Origin: Ctenosaura bakeri | Lineage: Eukaryota > Chordata > Lepidosauria > Squamata > Iguanidae | DNA: 64,000 nucleotides | Reading direction: 5' to 3' | NCBI GenBank assembly: GCA_948474755.1 | Contig: CAOLHI010002509.1 | Coordinates: forward strand, 124,001 to 188,000 | In this document: positions 61,525 to 64,000 of the stretch, piece after piece | Layout of the letters: every line of letters starts with the position of its first letter | Position numbering within the stretch: position 1 is the stretch's first letter | The notes under the pieces: model-generated | What the model was told of the DNA's origin: nothing | The model's database searches: none | Seen by the model: the letters and a program-made list of their open reading frames with translations, nothing else | Position numbers and translations under genes: made by a program

Positions 61525-64000
61525 TTGTCTTTACATCTCCAGCAGGACCTCCATGTGGCTGCTCTGCTCAACAGGGTGCTATAAGCATAATGGATGAACA
61601 AAGCCTTAAAATTATCATCATCAGCATCAGCATCATCCCACCACCATCTAGTGTAAACTGTTTCATGCGAAACTATAATGGTTACACTAAAGACCAGAGT
61701 CTCTCATATGATGGAGATTTGCTACAGGATGGACAACTGAAATGTCTACAAATCAACAAAAGGTTGTTATCTAGATATATACATTTTGTCATGCAGGAGG
61801 AAGGAAAATGTTAGTTTAAGTCTAATTCCTTAAACAGTCATACCATGGTAAGTATATATAAAACAGCTTTAAAAATATTATTTTGGAACCTGACACTCGA
61901 CTGATGTCGTTAACTGACCTGAACATATTGCCAATATTTTGCTTTTAACAAACAATGTATCATTCCTCAGGCCTAATGGGCGCTCATTCAGATATTAACG
62001 ACCCTTGGCTGTGAAAAGAATAGATTGTGCCCTTGAAAGATTATCAACTGTTACACATAATCTGGAAGCAATTACAGCCCTTATAAATGATATTAGTGTT
62101 ATATTATCTGCACTGTGAATGTGCTTTCTTTTCTTTAAAAAACAAAAGCGCACAATGAAGGATCACAACCATTCTGAACAGACAACCTATATAGGAGGGC
62201 TAACATTCAGACTACTGGAGGTAGTTTTATTCTTGGAAGCCCCAAATAGTATTTTTTGGTATTTTTAACTTGTTTTTGTGACATCACAGGTGTGTTGGTC
62301 TGGGAAGTTTATCACAAGCCTTCTACTGGCAATACTTATTTGTAGCAGTTCAGTCCTATTACCTGGGACCTAGTCTTCTTCTCCTCCTCCCCACTCAATT
62401 ATACAGGCTGTATACTCATAGTGGAAAGAAGTAACTTCTGTCAATCTGAGAATAATGCAACAAACACACATTTTCAGATGAGTAGATTTTTTTTTTCTGT
62501 GTAGGAAAAATTTAACCTTCATAATGTGGATCAAGCAACCTGTCATGTGCACTGTGGAAATGCCACTAAAAACAACCTCTTTCTTCTATGTTTTTTTCCT
62601 TCGTCCCATATAATGCTTAAGAAGATTTACTCTGGGATGCCTTCAGGCTGTGAGTCCTACTATCCTATTCTGCATCACTAATTTGTGAGGAAACCCATAA
62701 TATGATGCCATCTTGTCATGGGTTCATAGATGTTGTAAGGCAATGGGCCACAGTTTACCATTTGAGTGTTGTTTTCAGCAGCCTTCCTGTGGAATGCTTC
62801 ACATGCAGCTGCAACCCTGTGCTTTGTTCATCATGAGTATTTCTGTATCATGTCTAAGACCAGAATGTGCTAGCTGTCTCTAAGGACTGCATTGCCAAAC
62901 TAGAGAGAGGGCTATGCAATATGAAAAGTTTCTTTTTTATTAGTGGGATGCTTAGAAGTGGGAGAGCAAGTCTATCACAGACAGTTGTCTCTGAATGTAA
63001 AATGAAAAGGTTAAAAGCAATAGGAGAACACGGTGTTCTTATATAAACATATTTATCACATTCAGGCTGCCATTCTGTTATGTGTGCACAAGGGCAGCCA
63101 GTGTATATGTAAGACCCTTTCTGGATGTGACTCAAAGAGTTAGTCTCTTGCCCTTGCACTCCAACCAATACCTTCAACTGTCTAGCAACTGTTTTTAGCC
63201 CCAACAGGACCTCTTCACACTGTCATCTACTGGTGGGCAGGTGCGGGAGGTTGGAAGACATTCAGACCACAAAAGATTTAACTGGCTCTAGGCTTTCAAG
63301 AGAAGAAAAAGATGGATGTACTCTATTTGAGAATGCAACTTCATTTCTCCTTGCCTGACTGTGCTGAGACCAGCTGCTTCTCTATGGTCTGACTTGCCTC
63401 CCCGTCCCTCCTCCCCCCAGTGAAAACTGACAGTACCATGGGCCTCTCCTGGGGCTTGACAGCTGCCAGGTGGTGGACATCTGTACATCTGTAAGTATAG
63501 AAAGATGTCAGATCTCAGATGGAGCCTGAAAACTTCTTGAGAAAAATATGAAAGGCAGGGTTTGATTATGGCAGAAGCAGTGAGATACAACAGAAGTATA
63601 TAATCAACAATCCCACTTCCTTCCATGACCTTCTGATGTATCCTAAAAACCCCATCCCATGGGCTCAGAAACCCTTTGAAGCAGGTAGCCTGCAAATCCA
63701 ATTCCAATTCTGCCAGTGTTGGATACTTAAATATATCATTAAATCTTTGTCAAAATCTGGGAAGTTATATACAATACTTCCTCACAGAAGCTTTCATGTT
63801 TAGAAATATCTGTTCTCTGTGCAAATATATGGAAGAAAAGACATGTGTATTTGCATGGACTTTAAATCTGCACTAAGTTAAATGATAACCTACATCACCA
63901 AATTACACAGGGGGATCAGTGCTCAAGATCTCTTTGGGTCATATATTAAGTCCTTTCCTAGAGGAAACACAAGGGCACAAGACCTGGTCCAAGATGGGAA
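61525..64000. other. Intergenic to window end; no gene seen
   Basis: Largely non-repetitive by eye. The interval 61830-62170 has balanced composition and several TAAT/ATTA words, and could be a conserved non-coding element. The 139-codon minus-strand frame at 63288-63707 and the 116-codon frame at 62854-63204 show no family signature. In mammals SEMA3C would follow convergently, but no exon of it is recognised. Confidence 0.55.

Noticed and set aside
62854..63707. Candidate SEMA3C exons near the right edge
   Set aside because: Frames show no semaphorin, PSI or Ig features and no basic C-terminal tail.

Overview
The window is vertebrate nuclear DNA, most likely from a squamate reptile and probably a lizard. 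Three things point that way: AT-rich sequence with short exons in GT-AG introns, a mixed repeat load (BovB, L1, CR1/L3-like LINEs, a 5S-derived SINE, tRNA-derived and CORE/MIR-like SINEs, Tigger-like and Harbinger-like elements), and the sequence of the one gene. Nothing prokaryotic (operon, CRISPR, phage) is present. The species call is an inference from repeat types and cannot be settled by eye.

The left part (about 1-29,045) is most of one gene on the + strand: CD36, the class B scavenger receptor (fatty-acid translocase, platelet glycoprotein IV). Eleven coding exons are readable, matching human exons 4-14. All junctions are canonical GT-AG, all phases are consistent, and no frame is broken. 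They encode 431 residues, corresponding to human residues 41-472 with a single one-residue gap. The exon carrying the start codon and N-terminal membrane segment lies left of the window. All six ectodomain cysteines of the known disulfide pattern, most N-glycosylation sites and the C-terminal membrane helix are present. The stop codon directly abuts a good splice donor. A candidate terminal 3' UTR exon with AATAAA and a downstream GU-rich tract lies 5.8 kb further on (28,919 to about 29,045).

The right part (about 29,046-64,000) holds no gene I can recognise. In mammals the next gene is SEMA3C, convergent to CD36; none of its exons is seen here, so this looks like the intergenic interval. It is filled with repeats: a BovB fragment, CR1/L3 fragments, two ~890-bp LTR-like copies, CORE-SINEs, one 5S-rRNA-derived SINE, and several families of foldback DNA elements.

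I do not find an undescribed functional system. The observations most worth checking are: (i) a 71-bp inverted templated copy inserted into a GC-rich Harbinger-like MITE at 49,069-49,139; (ii) one terminal-repeat family (GGCCATTTCC ends, 3-bp target duplications) shared by two different internal sequences; (iii) a 5S-headed SINE and a tRNA-headed SINE sharing one tail; (iv) CD36 residue changes at the fatty-acid-reactive Lys164 position and at palmitoylated Cys464; (v) simple repeats acting as polypyrimidine tracts of several CD36 acceptors. Residue numbers follow human CD36, recalled and aligned by eye.
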